Shown one piece after another: positions 1-6,787 of a DNA stretch of 34,499 nucleotides. This stretch comes from Candidatus Gastranaerophilales bacterium (GTDB lineage: Bacteria > Cyanobacteriota > Vampirovibrionia > Gastranaerophilales > Gastranaerophilaceae). Within the stretch, counting starts at the first letter, position 1. Each line of letters starts with the position of its first letter. Below the pieces are notes generated by a model that did not search any database, had not been told where the DNA came from, and saw only the letters and a list, made by a program, of their open reading frames with translations. Both the position numbers and the translations under genes were made by a program. The stretch covers positions 1 to 34,499 of the forward strand of contig JAEEHV010000039.1 of the NCBI GenBank assembly GCA_016280955.1, in the 5' to 3' direction.

Positions 1-212
1 TTGCCAAAAACAATTTATTAAAAGGAATTGAACAAGTTAAATCTGCCCTAAAAGATAGCTGTACGATTGCGATTTGCAAAAACTGCGAAAATGCCATTAG
101 AGAGTTTAATGAATATAAAATAGATTCATTAACTCATAAACCAATCAGAGAAAACGACCATGCAATGGACGATATTAGATATTTTGTGTCAGTAATGGAA
201 AAATTGAAATAA
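1..212 (+). CDS. Terminase large subunit, C-terminal fragment (gene begins outside the window)
   Basis: Only the last ~69 residues are present, read from base 3 to the TAA at 210-212. The sequence contains ICKNCENAIREF followed by ENDHAMDDIRYF. This Cys-x-x-Cys, REF and ND-HAMDD-RYF arrangement is typical of the C-terminal end of the RNase H-like nuclease domain of phage terminase large subunits, where the DDxRYF acidic residues belong to the metal site. The enzyme cuts and packages concatemeric phage DNA. A related segment occurs in the chimeric gene at 27123-28019. The family is recognised from memory. The rest of the gene lies upstream, so I cannot say whether this is a full terminase or another isolated nuclease domain. 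Confidence 0.7.
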   Translation, partial: AKNNLLKGIEQVKSALKDSCTIAICKNCENAIREFNEYKIDSLTHKPIRENDHAMDDIRYFVSVMEKLK

Positions 213-228
213 ACATGGAGGATAAAAA

Positions 229-723
229 ATGGGAATACTAATTTTTTGTATTGTCGCAGCGATTATTACACTTTGCATTATTTTTGGAAAAGATGATACA
301 CTTGACGCAGGTGGATTCTGCGCCGCAGTTATACTTGGATTGATGATGGGTGGCGTTATAGGTTTGTTTTGTGGTTGTATTCCGTCAATGATAATTAATA
401 ATAACTTGGATTATTATTCGTTGGAATCCAGAAGTAACTATGAATTAATCCAACAAACAGTTGACGATAAAATTTACTATGTTAAAGAAACAACAAGGCA
501 TAAAATTTGCTATAAATTTGAATATGCAATATCCGATAATACCAAGATTGTTAAGACTTATGATGATGTTTTAATTGAATACGGCAGAGCGGAGAAGCCG
601 AGAGTTACCGTTGAACATTATGAGCCTAATATCTGGCTTAGACTATTTACTTTTTGTCAGGCAGAAGATTATTATTATATCACATTACCCGACCAAAATT
701 ACTTATCAATGAGTTTTGATTAA
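229..723 (+). CDS. Small membrane protein, paralogue of 1531-2040
   Basis: A 164-residue protein with two hydrophobic segments (about residues 3-20 and 31-56) followed by a soluble charged domain. The start is supported by GGAGG seven bases upstream. The soluble part contains YELIQQTVDDKIYYVKETT, a KPRVTVEHYEP motif and a C-terminal YYYITLP. The same order is found in the protein at 1531-2040 (YNLVQQ, YFLKETT, KPKVVVEHYEP, CYYITL), so the two are paralogues flanking two other small genes. I do not recognise the family. Topology suggests a membrane-anchored protein with a small beta-rich domain. It could act at the host envelope, but nothing shows its role. Confidence 0.7.
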   Translation: MGILIFCIVAAIITLCIIFGKDDTLDAGGFCAAVILGLMMGGVIGLFCGCIPSMIINNNLDYYSLESRSNYELIQQTVDDKIYYVKETTRHKICYKFEYAISDNTKIVKTYDDVLIEYGRAEKPRVTVEHYEPNIWLRLFTFCQAEDYYYITLPDQNYLSMSFD

Positions 724-741
724 CTAAAACGGAGGTATAAA

Positions 742-1227
742 ATGCTTATTTTATTGTTAGCAATTAGCATTGCAATTTTGGTAGTTGGTACAATCCGATA
801 TATGAAAGTTGGAAAATTTAATACAGATTGTGGTTGGGACGATTTCAAAGAAGGACAGCTCCTTCAGATATTGGGTGTTATATGTATCATTATAACAACT
901 ATAGCAATAGCTACTATAACTGTTATTACCATAAATGGAATGACTATCAATGATAAAATTGCTTTATATGAAAAGGAAAACGCAAAGATTGATTCACAGA
1001 TTTGTGAAATCGTTGAGGGCTACAAAACATACGAAAAGGAAACTTTTGAAAACATTTCCAACAAAAGTGCAAATGTTCTTGTTGAGCTTTATCCTGATTT
1101 GAAATCTAACGAGCTTGTACAAAAGCAAATGGAAATTTATATGGACAACAAAAAACAGGTTGTATCACTACAGGAAGATTTGATTAACCAAAAGCCGCTA
1201 CGTTGGTGGTTATACTTCGGAGGTTGA
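742..1227 (+). CDS. Membrane protein with C-terminal coiled-coil, LemA-like in outline
   Basis: A 161-residue protein with one hydrophobic segment at the N-terminus (about 1-17) and a second at about 43-67, followed by a long amphipathic helical region. The region contains LYPDLKSNELVQKQMEIY, which resembles the YPDL-(K/R)-(A/S)-NE stretch of LemA-family proteins. Unlike typical LemA proteins it has two membrane segments and a short helical body, so this is only a resemblance. An AAAACGGAGG ribosome site precedes the ATG. It lies between two paralogous membrane-protein genes and ends two bases before the next gene. The likely location is the cell membrane; function is unknown. Confidence 0.6.
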   Translation: MLILLLAISIAILVVGTIRYMKVGKFNTDCGWDDFKEGQLLQILGVICIIITTIAIATITVITINGMTINDKIALYEKENAKIDSQICEIVEGYKTYEKETFENISNKSANVLVELYPDLKSNELVQKQMEIYMDNKKQVVSLQEDLINQKPLRWWLYFGG

Positions 1228-1228
1228 T

Positions 1229-1534
1229 ATGCCTGAAGCAATAAGTTCAAAGAAAACATATATTATCCTTGCTCATTCGCTTAACACAGGAAAATCTGTA
1301 TATCGTGAAAATGCCATAACAAAAGCTGAAGCTATCGAGCGTGGGGTAGAATTAAGTATAAAGAACGATTTATTTTACTACTTAATATTTGAAAGTAGCC
1401 AAACTGTTACATACAATGATAGTTTATTCAAGGAGAATAAAGTCCTTGTACCGATTCAGAAATCAACTAAATCAACACTGATTGCGGAGTGCCGTTTTGG
1501 TGTTGTTCTTAATTACACGGAGGCAAACAGATGA
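1229..1534 (+). CDS. Hypothetical protein, 101 aa
   Basis: A soluble 101-residue protein with no membrane segment or recognised motif. It starts with CGGAGG six bases before the ATG and overlaps the next gene by four bases (ATGA), so the two are translationally coupled. The text is a mixture of short beta-like segments (TYIILAHSL, FYYLIFE, VLVPIQK) and a single helix near residues 27-43. I do not recognise a family. Its position between two related membrane proteins suggests membership of the same small operon. Confidence 0.6.
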   Translation: MPEAISSKKTYIILAHSLNTGKSVYRENAITKAEAIERGVELSIKNDLFYYLIFESSQTVTYNDSLFKENKVLVPIQKSTKSTLIAECRFGVVLNYTEANR

Positions 1535-2040
1535 TTTTTTCAATTATTTTTCTTATTCTTGCAATTACTGTGGCAATTATTATCATCAGCAAATCTTTAG
1601 ATGAATTTTGTATAGAATCCTTTTTGTTAGGTACAATGCTTGGCACAATGGTTACAATTTTAGTTGGGATAGTTGTAACTTCAATTTTTACAGTTAATTT
1701 TGCTTATAGCAAAGATGAATACAAGATTGTAAGTCAAAGTACATATAACCTTGTGCAGCAGAATTTTGATAACGAAGAATACTTCCTTAAAGAAACAACG
1801 TCTGATGTTATTCGTTACGAATTTGAATATGCCATTGCCGAAACAGGTAAAAGAATCAATACAAATAAAAATATAGTGGTTAATTACGATAAGAGCGAAA
1901 AGCCAAAGGTTGTTGTAGAACACTATGAACCAAGTGGATTTTTACGATTCTTCACTTTTGCAGGAGATAAGGATTGTTATTATATAACGCTAAATAACAC
2001 AGATAATCTTTATATGTTAATGGAATGGGATAATAAGTAA
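1531..2040 (+). CDS. Small membrane protein, paralogue of 229-723
   Basis: A 169-residue protein with hydrophobic segments at about residues 2-18 and 31-56 and a soluble C-terminal domain. The order of motifs matches the protein at 229-723: YNLVQQN, YFLKETTSDVIRYEFEYAI, KPKVVVEHYEP and CYYITL. The paralogues are divergent at the nucleotide level, so the duplication is not recent. It overlaps the upstream gene by four bases. Function is unknown. Membrane location is inferred from the hydrophobic segments. Confidence 0.7.
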   Translation: MIFSIIFLILAITVAIIIISKSLDEFCIESFLLGTMLGTMVTILVGIVVTSIFTVNFAYSKDEYKIVSQSTYNLVQQNFDNEEYFLKETTSDVIRYEFEYAIAETGKRINTNKNIVVNYDKSEKPKVVVEHYEPSGFLRFFTFAGDKDCYYITLNNTDNLYMLMEWDNK

Positions 2041-2063
2041 TGTATAATAAGGCAGGAACATAA

Positions 2064-2459
2064 ATGGGAACAATTAACATTGAGCGATATAAAGAAATTC
2101 TAAAACTTCGTGATGAAGGAAACAGTTATCAGAAAATCGCAGACAAATACGGTATCACAAGACAAGCAGTATATGAATATATAGTTACACATAAAAATCG
2201 AAAAGCCAAAAGAGCAAAAGAATTTGACGGCATTGTTTATAGCGGAATCTATGATATGTTTATGGCTGATGAAAACCTATCTATACTAAAGCTATGTGAT
2301 ATAATGGGTTATTGTAAGTGTACAACTAATATGAAAAAGATTAAGAGATTTATTTACGGCGAAGATATTAAAATAAGAGAATCCGCAATATGCAATTTGC
2401 TAAAATATCTAAACAAACCATATAAAGAAGTGTTTTCGTTAAGGAATCCTAAAAAATAA
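2064..2459 (+). CDS. Helix-turn-helix DNA-binding protein
   Basis: A 131-residue protein whose first 45 residues read as a classic helix-turn-helix: EILKLRDEGNSYQKIADKYG followed by ITRQAVYEYI. This resembles the HTH of resolvase and transposase-type proteins. The second half holds another possible DNA-binding helix pair (LSILKLCDIMGYCKCTTNMKKI) with a basic character. Such proteins act as transcriptional regulators in phages. The gene ends just before a strong promoter for the recombinase gene, so it could regulate that promoter, but no binding data can be seen. Confidence 0.65.
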   Translation: MGTINIERYKEILKLRDEGNSYQKIADKYGITRQAVYEYIVTHKNRKAKRAKEFDGIVYSGIYDMFMADENLSILKLCDIMGYCKCTTNMKKIKRFIYGEDIKIRESAICNLLKYLNKPYKEVFSLRNPKK

Positions 2460-2470
2460 TTTCAAAAAAT

Positions 2471-2521
2471 CTAAAACTTATTACAATTCTTCTTGACATT
2501 CTTCTTTTTATGTGTTATAAT
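2471..2521 (+). promoter_or_regulatory. Promoter with upstream TTAGAA-type box for the recombinase gene
   Basis: TTGACA (2493-2498) and TATAAT (2516-2521) are separated by 17 bp, with TG one base before the -10 (extended -10). Immediately upstream is CTAAAACTTATTACAATTCT, a variant of the direct-repeat box found at other promoters in this window. Both hexamers match the sigma-70/sigma-A consensus exactly. It sits 42 bases upstream of the recombinase start. Confidence 0.8.
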
Positions 2522-2563
2522 ATAGATAGTGAAAAACGATATGACACATAAGGAGGAATAAAA

Positions 2564-3571
2564 ATGGCTAATACTTGTACAGTAACAATGTTCGGAACAC
2601 GGTTTATCAATGTGGAACAACCTATTGAGAAGCCTATCGAGCAGGAAGTTAAAAAACCTGTTGTGAAAAATCCCGAACAGACAAATAACCTTGCTCCGAA
2701 TCAGGAGTACAGTAAAGACAAATTCAAAAAAGACGGAACGCCTAAAATTATCACACATAATAAACGTAAAGGTGTAAAATCCGAGGCTTATGACCTGTCA
2801 TTAGCTGATATGAATAAGCTCTTGACTTGGTTAGAGCAAAATGAAAAATGGTTAGTCCGTTTTCTCTGTATCATCAGCTTTAACCTTGCAAGACGTAAGG
2901 GTGATATTCTTTCTCTGACTTGGGCGCATTTCTACGACCCTAAAACGGGCGATTTTAGAAAGAGATTAAAGGATATTTCCGAGGAAAAGACAGACAAGTT
3001 AGCTTCTCCCTACATCAATGATGTGGTTAAGAACGCAATCAAAGAATACTGTGAAAAGGTTGGCTGTAATCCTGCGGATAATGGGTTTACGCGCCCTATC
3101 GCCTATCAGTACACCTCAAATTATCGCGGTAGAGTATTATCCGATTCTTCGTTTTATAAGACAGTAAAGAAGGCTGCACAAGAATGTAATATTGAATATA
3201 ATGTAGCACTTCACAGCTTGCGTAAGGGCTTCGGTGCTGTATCTTATGAAACACACAAGAACGAAGGAAATGCACTTGAAACCTTGCAGAGTATTTTCAA
3301 CCATAATTCAACACGAATCACGGAAAGATATATTTCACGTGAGGATAAACGAATCAAGAAATATTATGATGATTTGTCGGATATTTTCACTCGCTGCGCT
3401 ATTAACGGTGAGGCTGCTGAATTTGAGGGTGAACAGATTGAAATTTCGCCCGAAAAGATTAAGCGTTTAATTGCTACAGCTTATCAGGCAGGAATGAAGA
3501 ACGCTAACGAAACCGATATGTCGGTACACGTTGAAGCAATCAATGAGATTAACGGTATGATAAATGATTAA
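2564..3571 (+). CDS. Tyrosine recombinase / phage integrase
   Basis: A 335-residue site-specific recombinase that would integrate or excise phage DNA through a covalent 3'-phosphotyrosine intermediate. All catalytic residues are visible: Arg111 in ARRKGDIL, Lys142 in EEKT, His217-x-x-Arg220 in HSLRKGFG, His247 in FNHNST and the nucleophile Tyr256 in TERYIS. The first 65 residues are Pro/Glu/Lys-rich and look disordered. The core-binding domain seems short, and the C-terminal ~70 residues after the catalytic domain are an extra tail. AAGGAGG lies seven to eight bases before the ATG. It has its own promoter and overlaps the next small gene. No att site could be identified nearby. Confidence 0.88.
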   Translation: MANTCTVTMFGTRFINVEQPIEKPIEQEVKKPVVKNPEQTNNLAPNQEYSKDKFKKDGTPKIITHNKRKGVKSEAYDLSLADMNKLLTWLEQNEKWLVRFLCIISFNLARRKGDILSLTWAHFYDPKTGDFRKRLKDISEEKTDKLASPYINDVVKNAIKEYCEKVGCNPADNGFTRPIAYQYTSNYRGRVLSDSSFYKTVKKAAQECNIEYNVALHSLRKGFGAVSYETHKNEGNALETLQSIFNHNSTRITERYISREDKRIKKYYDDLSDIFTRCAINGEAAEFEGEQIEISPEKIKRLIATAYQAGMKNANETDMSVHVEAINEINGMIND

Positions 3572-3773
3572 ACAAGGTAAACCCATTAAGGGTATTTCAA
3601 GAAGTGAGATAGTGTGGACACAGGTTATCGGATATGATAACACCACCTATTATGTGACCTCAAAACCAGTTAGAGATGTCTACTATCTTTACAAAATGGT
3701 TGACGGTAAAGCTGAAAGGTTAGGACAATCCAAATCCCCTATCTCACTTGAAAAGAAATTTATTACAAAATAA
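3564..3773 (+). CDS. Hypothetical protein, 69 aa, coupled to the recombinase gene
   Basis: A 69-residue basic protein overlapping the end of the recombinase gene by eight bases, so it is probably translated by coupling. It has a beta-rich pattern (EIVWTQVIGYDNTTYYVTSK, YYLYKMVDGKAERLGQ) but no recognised motif. The small size and position suggest an accessory of the recombinase unit, perhaps a directionality or regulatory factor. That is a guess from context only. Confidence 0.5.
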   Translation: MIKQGKPIKGISRSEIVWTQVIGYDNTTYYVTSKPVRDVYYLYKMVDGKAERLGQSKSPISLEKKFITK

Positions 3774-3774
3774 T

Positions 3775-3825
3775 TAAAAATCTATTACAATTTTACTTGA
3801 CATTTCTATTTGTTTGTGGTACATT
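3775..3825 (+). promoter_or_regulatory. Promoter for the toxin unit, with upstream box
   Basis: TTGACA (3797-3802), a 17-bp spacer, then TACATT (3820-3825) preceded by TGG, giving an extended -10. The -10 matches less well than at the other promoters. TCTATTACAATTTTAC directly upstream is the same half-site type as at the other promoters. It lies about 130 bases before the PemK/MazF-like gene. Confidence 0.65.
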
Positions 3826-3830
3826 ATACT

Positions 3831-3952
3831 TACAGAACGAATGAATAGATTGGAGGTAATGTTGAGCATTATTATTAACTGAATATCATAATACTACAAG
3901 CATAGAATCCCATCTATTTTGTTACATACCAATCAGAAAGTAGGTGCGATTT
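3831..3952 (+). promoter_or_regulatory. Long 5' leader of the toxin gene with a short possible leader peptide
   Basis: About 120 bases separate the promoter from the toxin start. A GGAGG at 3852-3856 is followed by a very short frame (TTG at 3862 or ATG at 3859, ending TGA 3880-3882) that would encode only 6-8 residues rich in Ile. AATAGAT near 3844 can pair with ATCTATT near 3913, which would hide this ribosome site. No antitoxin-sized gene is present. A regulatory leader is an inference from spacing and pairing. Confidence 0.35.
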
Positions 3953-4342
3953 ATGCTAACCAGAACAAAGGTCATTCCTCGCTGCTTTGACATTTGGATG
4001 TGCAATATGGCTAATTCTGAAGGTAGTGTTCAAGGTGGCTATCGTCCTGCTTTGGTGCTATCTAACGACAGAAATAATACATATAGCCCAACGGTAAACG
4101 TTATCCCGATTACGTCCAAAATGAATAAGAGGAACTTACCAATTCACGTTGAGATTTGGAATCATAGTCGATTTGGTTTGAAAACACCGAGTACGTTAAT
4201 GGTAGAACAGATTAGAACAATCCCGATTGAAGCACTTGATAAGTGTATCGGACGCATTGACGATAAAGGGCTTTTGAACAAGATTAAAAATGCTATGGCT
4301 ATTCAATTCCCAATTTTAGCATTGGTATCACAACTCTCTTAA
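3953..4342 (+). CDS. PemK/MazF-family endoribonuclease toxin
   Basis: About 129 residues, using the ATG at 3953. It is preceded by TAGGTG six bases upstream, better than the GTG at 3944, which overlaps that ribosome site. Family hallmarks are YRPALVLSND near residue 31, VIPITSK, a basic stretch before PIHVEI, PSTLMVEQIRTI and IGRI. These match the MazF/PemK fold, which cleaves mRNA at short sequences and is usually paired with an upstream antitoxin. None is seen here; the upstream interval holds only a very short frame. It may be a solitary toxin used against the host, or the antitoxin may be encoded elsewhere. Confidence 0.8.
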   Translation: MLTRTKVIPRCFDIWMCNMANSEGSVQGGYRPALVLSNDRNNTYSPTVNVIPITSKMNKRNLPIHVEIWNHSRFGLKTPSTLMVEQIRTIPIEALDKCIGRIDDKGLLNKIKNAMAIQFPILALVSQLS

Positions 4343-4350
4343 ACTTTTGT

Positions 4351-4379
4351 TTGACAAATCTGGAATAGTTTGCTATAAT
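4351..4379 (+). promoter_or_regulatory. Promoter of the recombinase-like gene
   Basis: TTGACA (4351-4356), 17-bp spacer, TATAAT (4374-4379) with TGC before the -10. The -10 overlaps the ATG at 4378, so translation must begin downstream, at the ATG at 4399. Unlike the other promoters in the window it has only a weak TTAAACTTTTG-like sequence upstream. Confidence 0.75.
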
Positions 4380-4398
4380 GAAAGCGAGGTGTAGTGTT

Positions 4399-5370
4399 AT
4401 GGCTAAAATTACAACAAAAGAACTATTAGACAAATATTTTGATGAAGTTGCTCCAAAATCATATCATACTTGGAGAAAAGCACTTGATAAGCCTGAAATG
4501 TACAATTACATTGACAAAATCGGTGTTGAATTAGTTGATATGGACGTTGAGCAAATGATAGGGCTGATAAAAGCGTTAAATCCTTCATCAACAACTGTGC
4601 AACACTTTAGAACGGTGTTACAACAAATAATCGTTTACTATATTGACAATATCGAGCTTGTTAGAAATCCTTTTACCAATCCAAAATTAAAAGGAACACA
4701 ATTACAGAATCTTTTGATTGAGGAAAAGGCTGTATTAACTTGGGATATGGTTAAAAAGGCAATAGCAAAGTTAAAAGCGCAGACAAACACACAGAAATCT
4801 GAATATGTTGAACTGATTGCAGAATTGTTCCATTGCGGATTTTGTGACGCAGATGAAATAATGCAAATCAGAGAGAAAAACATTGATTTTCAGGATATGT
4901 CTATTGGAATTATCGGAAAGACAATTAAGTTGTCACAAAGATGTGCCGAGCTGTTACCTAAAGTCCATAATTATCATTTATCTTCACACAAAAGGTATGT
5001 ATATGCGATTTATCGTGATAATTATATCCCTATGTACATTACGGCTGAAAAGGAAGATTCTATCAACGAATACACTCCTGATGTGTATAAGACAAGGCTA
5101 TACAAACAGTTGACAAACAATTTATTTGATTCAAACGGTGATTACATCAATTATTCTTCCCTTTATTGGCTTGGATTCTATGATTATCTCGTTGAAAATA
5201 CAAGTAAAGAGTTTGTAGATGAATTTGTCAATACAGAATGTGTCAAAGTCGGCAAATCAAAGAACAAAGACAACGATTTGCAGACAATATTGAATTATGC
5301 GAAGTTGTATGGTGTAAAAACTGAATCAATTACTGTCATTAAGCGGTTTTTGAAGCGATTTGCAAGGTAA
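4399..5370 (+). CDS. Recombinase-fold protein lacking catalytic residues
   Basis: About 323 residues from the ATG at 4399. This start has GAGGTG eight bases upstream; the in-frame ATG at 4378 is inside the -10 box. The N-terminal part (about 1-105) resembles the helical core-binding domain of tyrosine recombinases. The segment ELFHCGFCDADEIMQIREKN aligns in outline with the first catalytic-domain helix pair (x-TGLR-x-x-EL-x-x-L), but the catalytic Arg is replaced. No HxxR, second His or RY nucleophile follows. I infer a degenerate recombinase kept for DNA binding, perhaps as an architectural or regulatory partner of the intact recombinase. It ends at a hairpin terminator. Confidence 0.55.
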   Translation: MAKITTKELLDKYFDEVAPKSYHTWRKALDKPEMYNYIDKIGVELVDMDVEQMIGLIKALNPSSTTVQHFRTVLQQIIVYYIDNIELVRNPFTNPKLKGTQLQNLLIEEKAVLTWDMVKKAIAKLKAQTNTQKSEYVELIAELFHCGFCDADEIMQIREKNIDFQDMSIGIIGKTIKLSQRCAELLPKVHNYHLSSHKRYVYAIYRDNYIPMYITAEKEDSINEYTPDVYKTRLYKQLTNNLFDSNGDYINYSSLYWLGFYDYLVENTSKEFVDEFVNTECVKVGKSKNKDNDLQTILNYAKLYGVKTESITVIKRFLKRFAR

Positions 5371-5374
5371 ACAA

Positions 5375-5399
5375 ATGGGCTACTTTTGCGGTAGCCCAT
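5375..5399 (+). terminator. Hairpin terminator
   Basis: A perfect 9-bp stem, ATGGGCTAC (5375-5383) with GTAGCCCAT (5391-5399), and a seven-base loop, five bases after the stop of the recombinase-like gene. It is followed by A/T-rich sequence but not a clean T-run, so termination efficiency is uncertain. Confidence 0.55.
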
Positions 5400-5410
5400 A
5401 TAAATAAAAA

Positions 5411-5433
5411 TTTAGGAATGTATTAGAATTTTG
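5411..5433 (+). promoter_or_regulatory. TTAGAA direct-repeat box upstream of the radical SAM operon
   Basis: TTTAGGAATGTATTAGAATT followed by TTG. Two TTAG(G/A)A half-sites lie 11 bp apart. The same sequence occurs at promoters and leaders elsewhere, for example 13091, 16633 and 32611. Here no -35/-10 pair follows before the gene at 5448, so it may act in the RNA leader or as an operator. Confidence 0.5.
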
Positions 5434-5447
5434 TTAGAGGTGTGCTT

Positions 5448-6071
5448 GTGAGCTATTATGTTATAACGGACGGACAAGGTGCATATATCCGTCACGACAA
5501 AACAACAGGAAAATATGTACCAATTAAAACATCAAAGAAAGCCGAACGGTGGGATAGTTATGTTAAAGCCGTTGGTGTTCTGAATAATTCTCTGTCTAAA
5601 GCAATCAGAGGTAGATATAGTGTCGAAGTCCGAGGGACAGATGAATTAGTTGATAAGCAATCCGATAAGTTGTCTGAACTTTGCAAAGAAGTTACACCGA
5701 CAACACAAATAGACAGTTGGTTGCCACAAATTCAAGAGTTTGTATCTGTTATCAAATCAAGTGATAAACGCCTAAAGGAACTTACAAGCCAATTAAGCAC
5801 ACTCGATAAAAAGAAAAGTGATATGGAACACTTTATTGAGTTTGGAAGTTTTAACGCATTTGAAGGTTGGAAATGCTGTAAGGCTTTACAGAAGATTCTT
5901 CAAGATAGGCGTAAATGCAAAGACGAAATTTACATATTAACAAAGATAAAATCCTGCAAATTTAATCCTGACGATATTAACAGCTTATCACAGGTTATTC
6001 AATCTGTAAGGAGTCAAGAATACACTCCGAGGGTATTACACGAATTATTTAAGGAAAATGGAGTTGACTAA
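5448..6071 (+). CDS. Coiled-coil phage protein, unknown function
   Basis: About 207 residues from a GTG at 5448, chosen because AGAGG lies seven bases upstream; the GTG at 5442 is too close. The protein has a short N-terminal beta segment (YYVITDGQGAYIR) and then is mostly helical, with a coiled-coil around residues 100-130. The stretch HFIEFGSFNAFEGWKCCKAL followed by RRKCKDEIYIL is a pattern I remember from uncharacterised proteins of Clostridial phages and prophages. No enzymatic motif is visible. It is the first gene of the operon leading to the radical SAM gene and the TNSSSSSF array; whether it belongs to that system is unknown. Confidence 0.65.
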   Translation: MSYYVITDGQGAYIRHDKTTGKYVPIKTSKKAERWDSYVKAVGVLNNSLSKAIRGRYSVEVRGTDELVDKQSDKLSELCKEVTPTTQIDSWLPQIQEFVSVIKSSDKRLKELTSQLSTLDKKKSDMEHFIEFGSFNAFEGWKCCKALQKILQDRRKCKDEIYILTKIKSCKFNPDDINSLSQVIQSVRSQEYTPRVLHELFKENGVD

Positions 6072-6073
6072 TA

Positions 6074-6778
6074 GTGTTTGGTAAAAAGAAAAAAGAAACA
6101 GTTGAAGAAATGAAACCCAAAAAATATAAATGTCCATTCAAAACAGGGGATAAAATAACGATTGCTTCAGCAGACCTAACAGATTTTCCAATAGGGCAAG
6201 TCGGTAGGAAAGATTTTTATGGGTGGTATTTCATCTTGTGGGATTGCGACAATATACAACGTTATAGATATTTTTTACCAAGTGAAATTCCAGAAACATC
6301 AGACAGTAAAACCAAATGGGACGGCTTAACTTTTGTTTCCGATTACATAAATAAAAAGACAAAAGAAGAAGGTTATCTAATTGCTAAAGTAGCTCCGATT
6401 AACGGATATATAGTTACAGATAATGAGGCTGATATGTATTATGCAGCGTTGTTTGATTTTACAATCAAAGAATGGAACACACCTTCTGTTTTAGTCAGAG
6501 ATAATAGACTTGGCACTTCTACGCTTGAAATCTGTGCAATCAAAGAGATTTTGTCCCGAAAAGAATATCAAAAACGGGTCAAAGCGGAAATTGTTTGTGC
6601 GGTAGACGCTGAACCTTATCATCATAGAGTGCGTGTTAGAGAGGAAAATTCCAAACTACGCAAAACCCTTATTTATGAATACGGTGTTGACCCACAGCAG
6701 TTAAAGAATTTTGAAATGCAAGAAAACTGCAAACCATTATTAAAGCAGTATCAAGAAACTTCAAAATACAAATTTTAA
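6074..6778 (+). CDS. Hypothetical protein, 234 aa
   Basis: A soluble protein starting with GTG at 6074, two bases after the previous stop, with GGAG upstream. The N-terminus is very basic (KKKKETVEEMKPKKYKC) and is followed by a small beta-rich domain (TGDKITIASADLTDFPIGQVG, GWYFILWDCDN) that may be an SH3-like barrel. The C-terminal half is charged and helical. I do not recognise the family. It ends nine bases before the radical SAM gene, whose ribosome site AAGGAGATATA directly follows its stop, so the two are co-transcribed. Confidence 0.6.
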   Translation: MFGKKKKETVEEMKPKKYKCPFKTGDKITIASADLTDFPIGQVGRKDFYGWYFILWDCDNIQRYRYFLPSEIPETSDSKTKWDGLTFVSDYINKKTKEEGYLIAKVAPINGYIVTDNEADMYYAALFDFTIKEWNTPSVLVRDNRLGTSTLEICAIKEILSRKEYQKRVKAEIVCAVDAEPYHHRVRVREENSKLRKTLIYEYGVDPQQLKNFEMQENCKPLLKQYQETSKYKF

Positions 6779-6787
6779 GGAGATATA

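Noticed and set aside
2471-2758. 95-codon minus-strand frame over the recombinase promoter
   Set aside because: It is antisense to the recombinase start and promoter and has no ribosome site.
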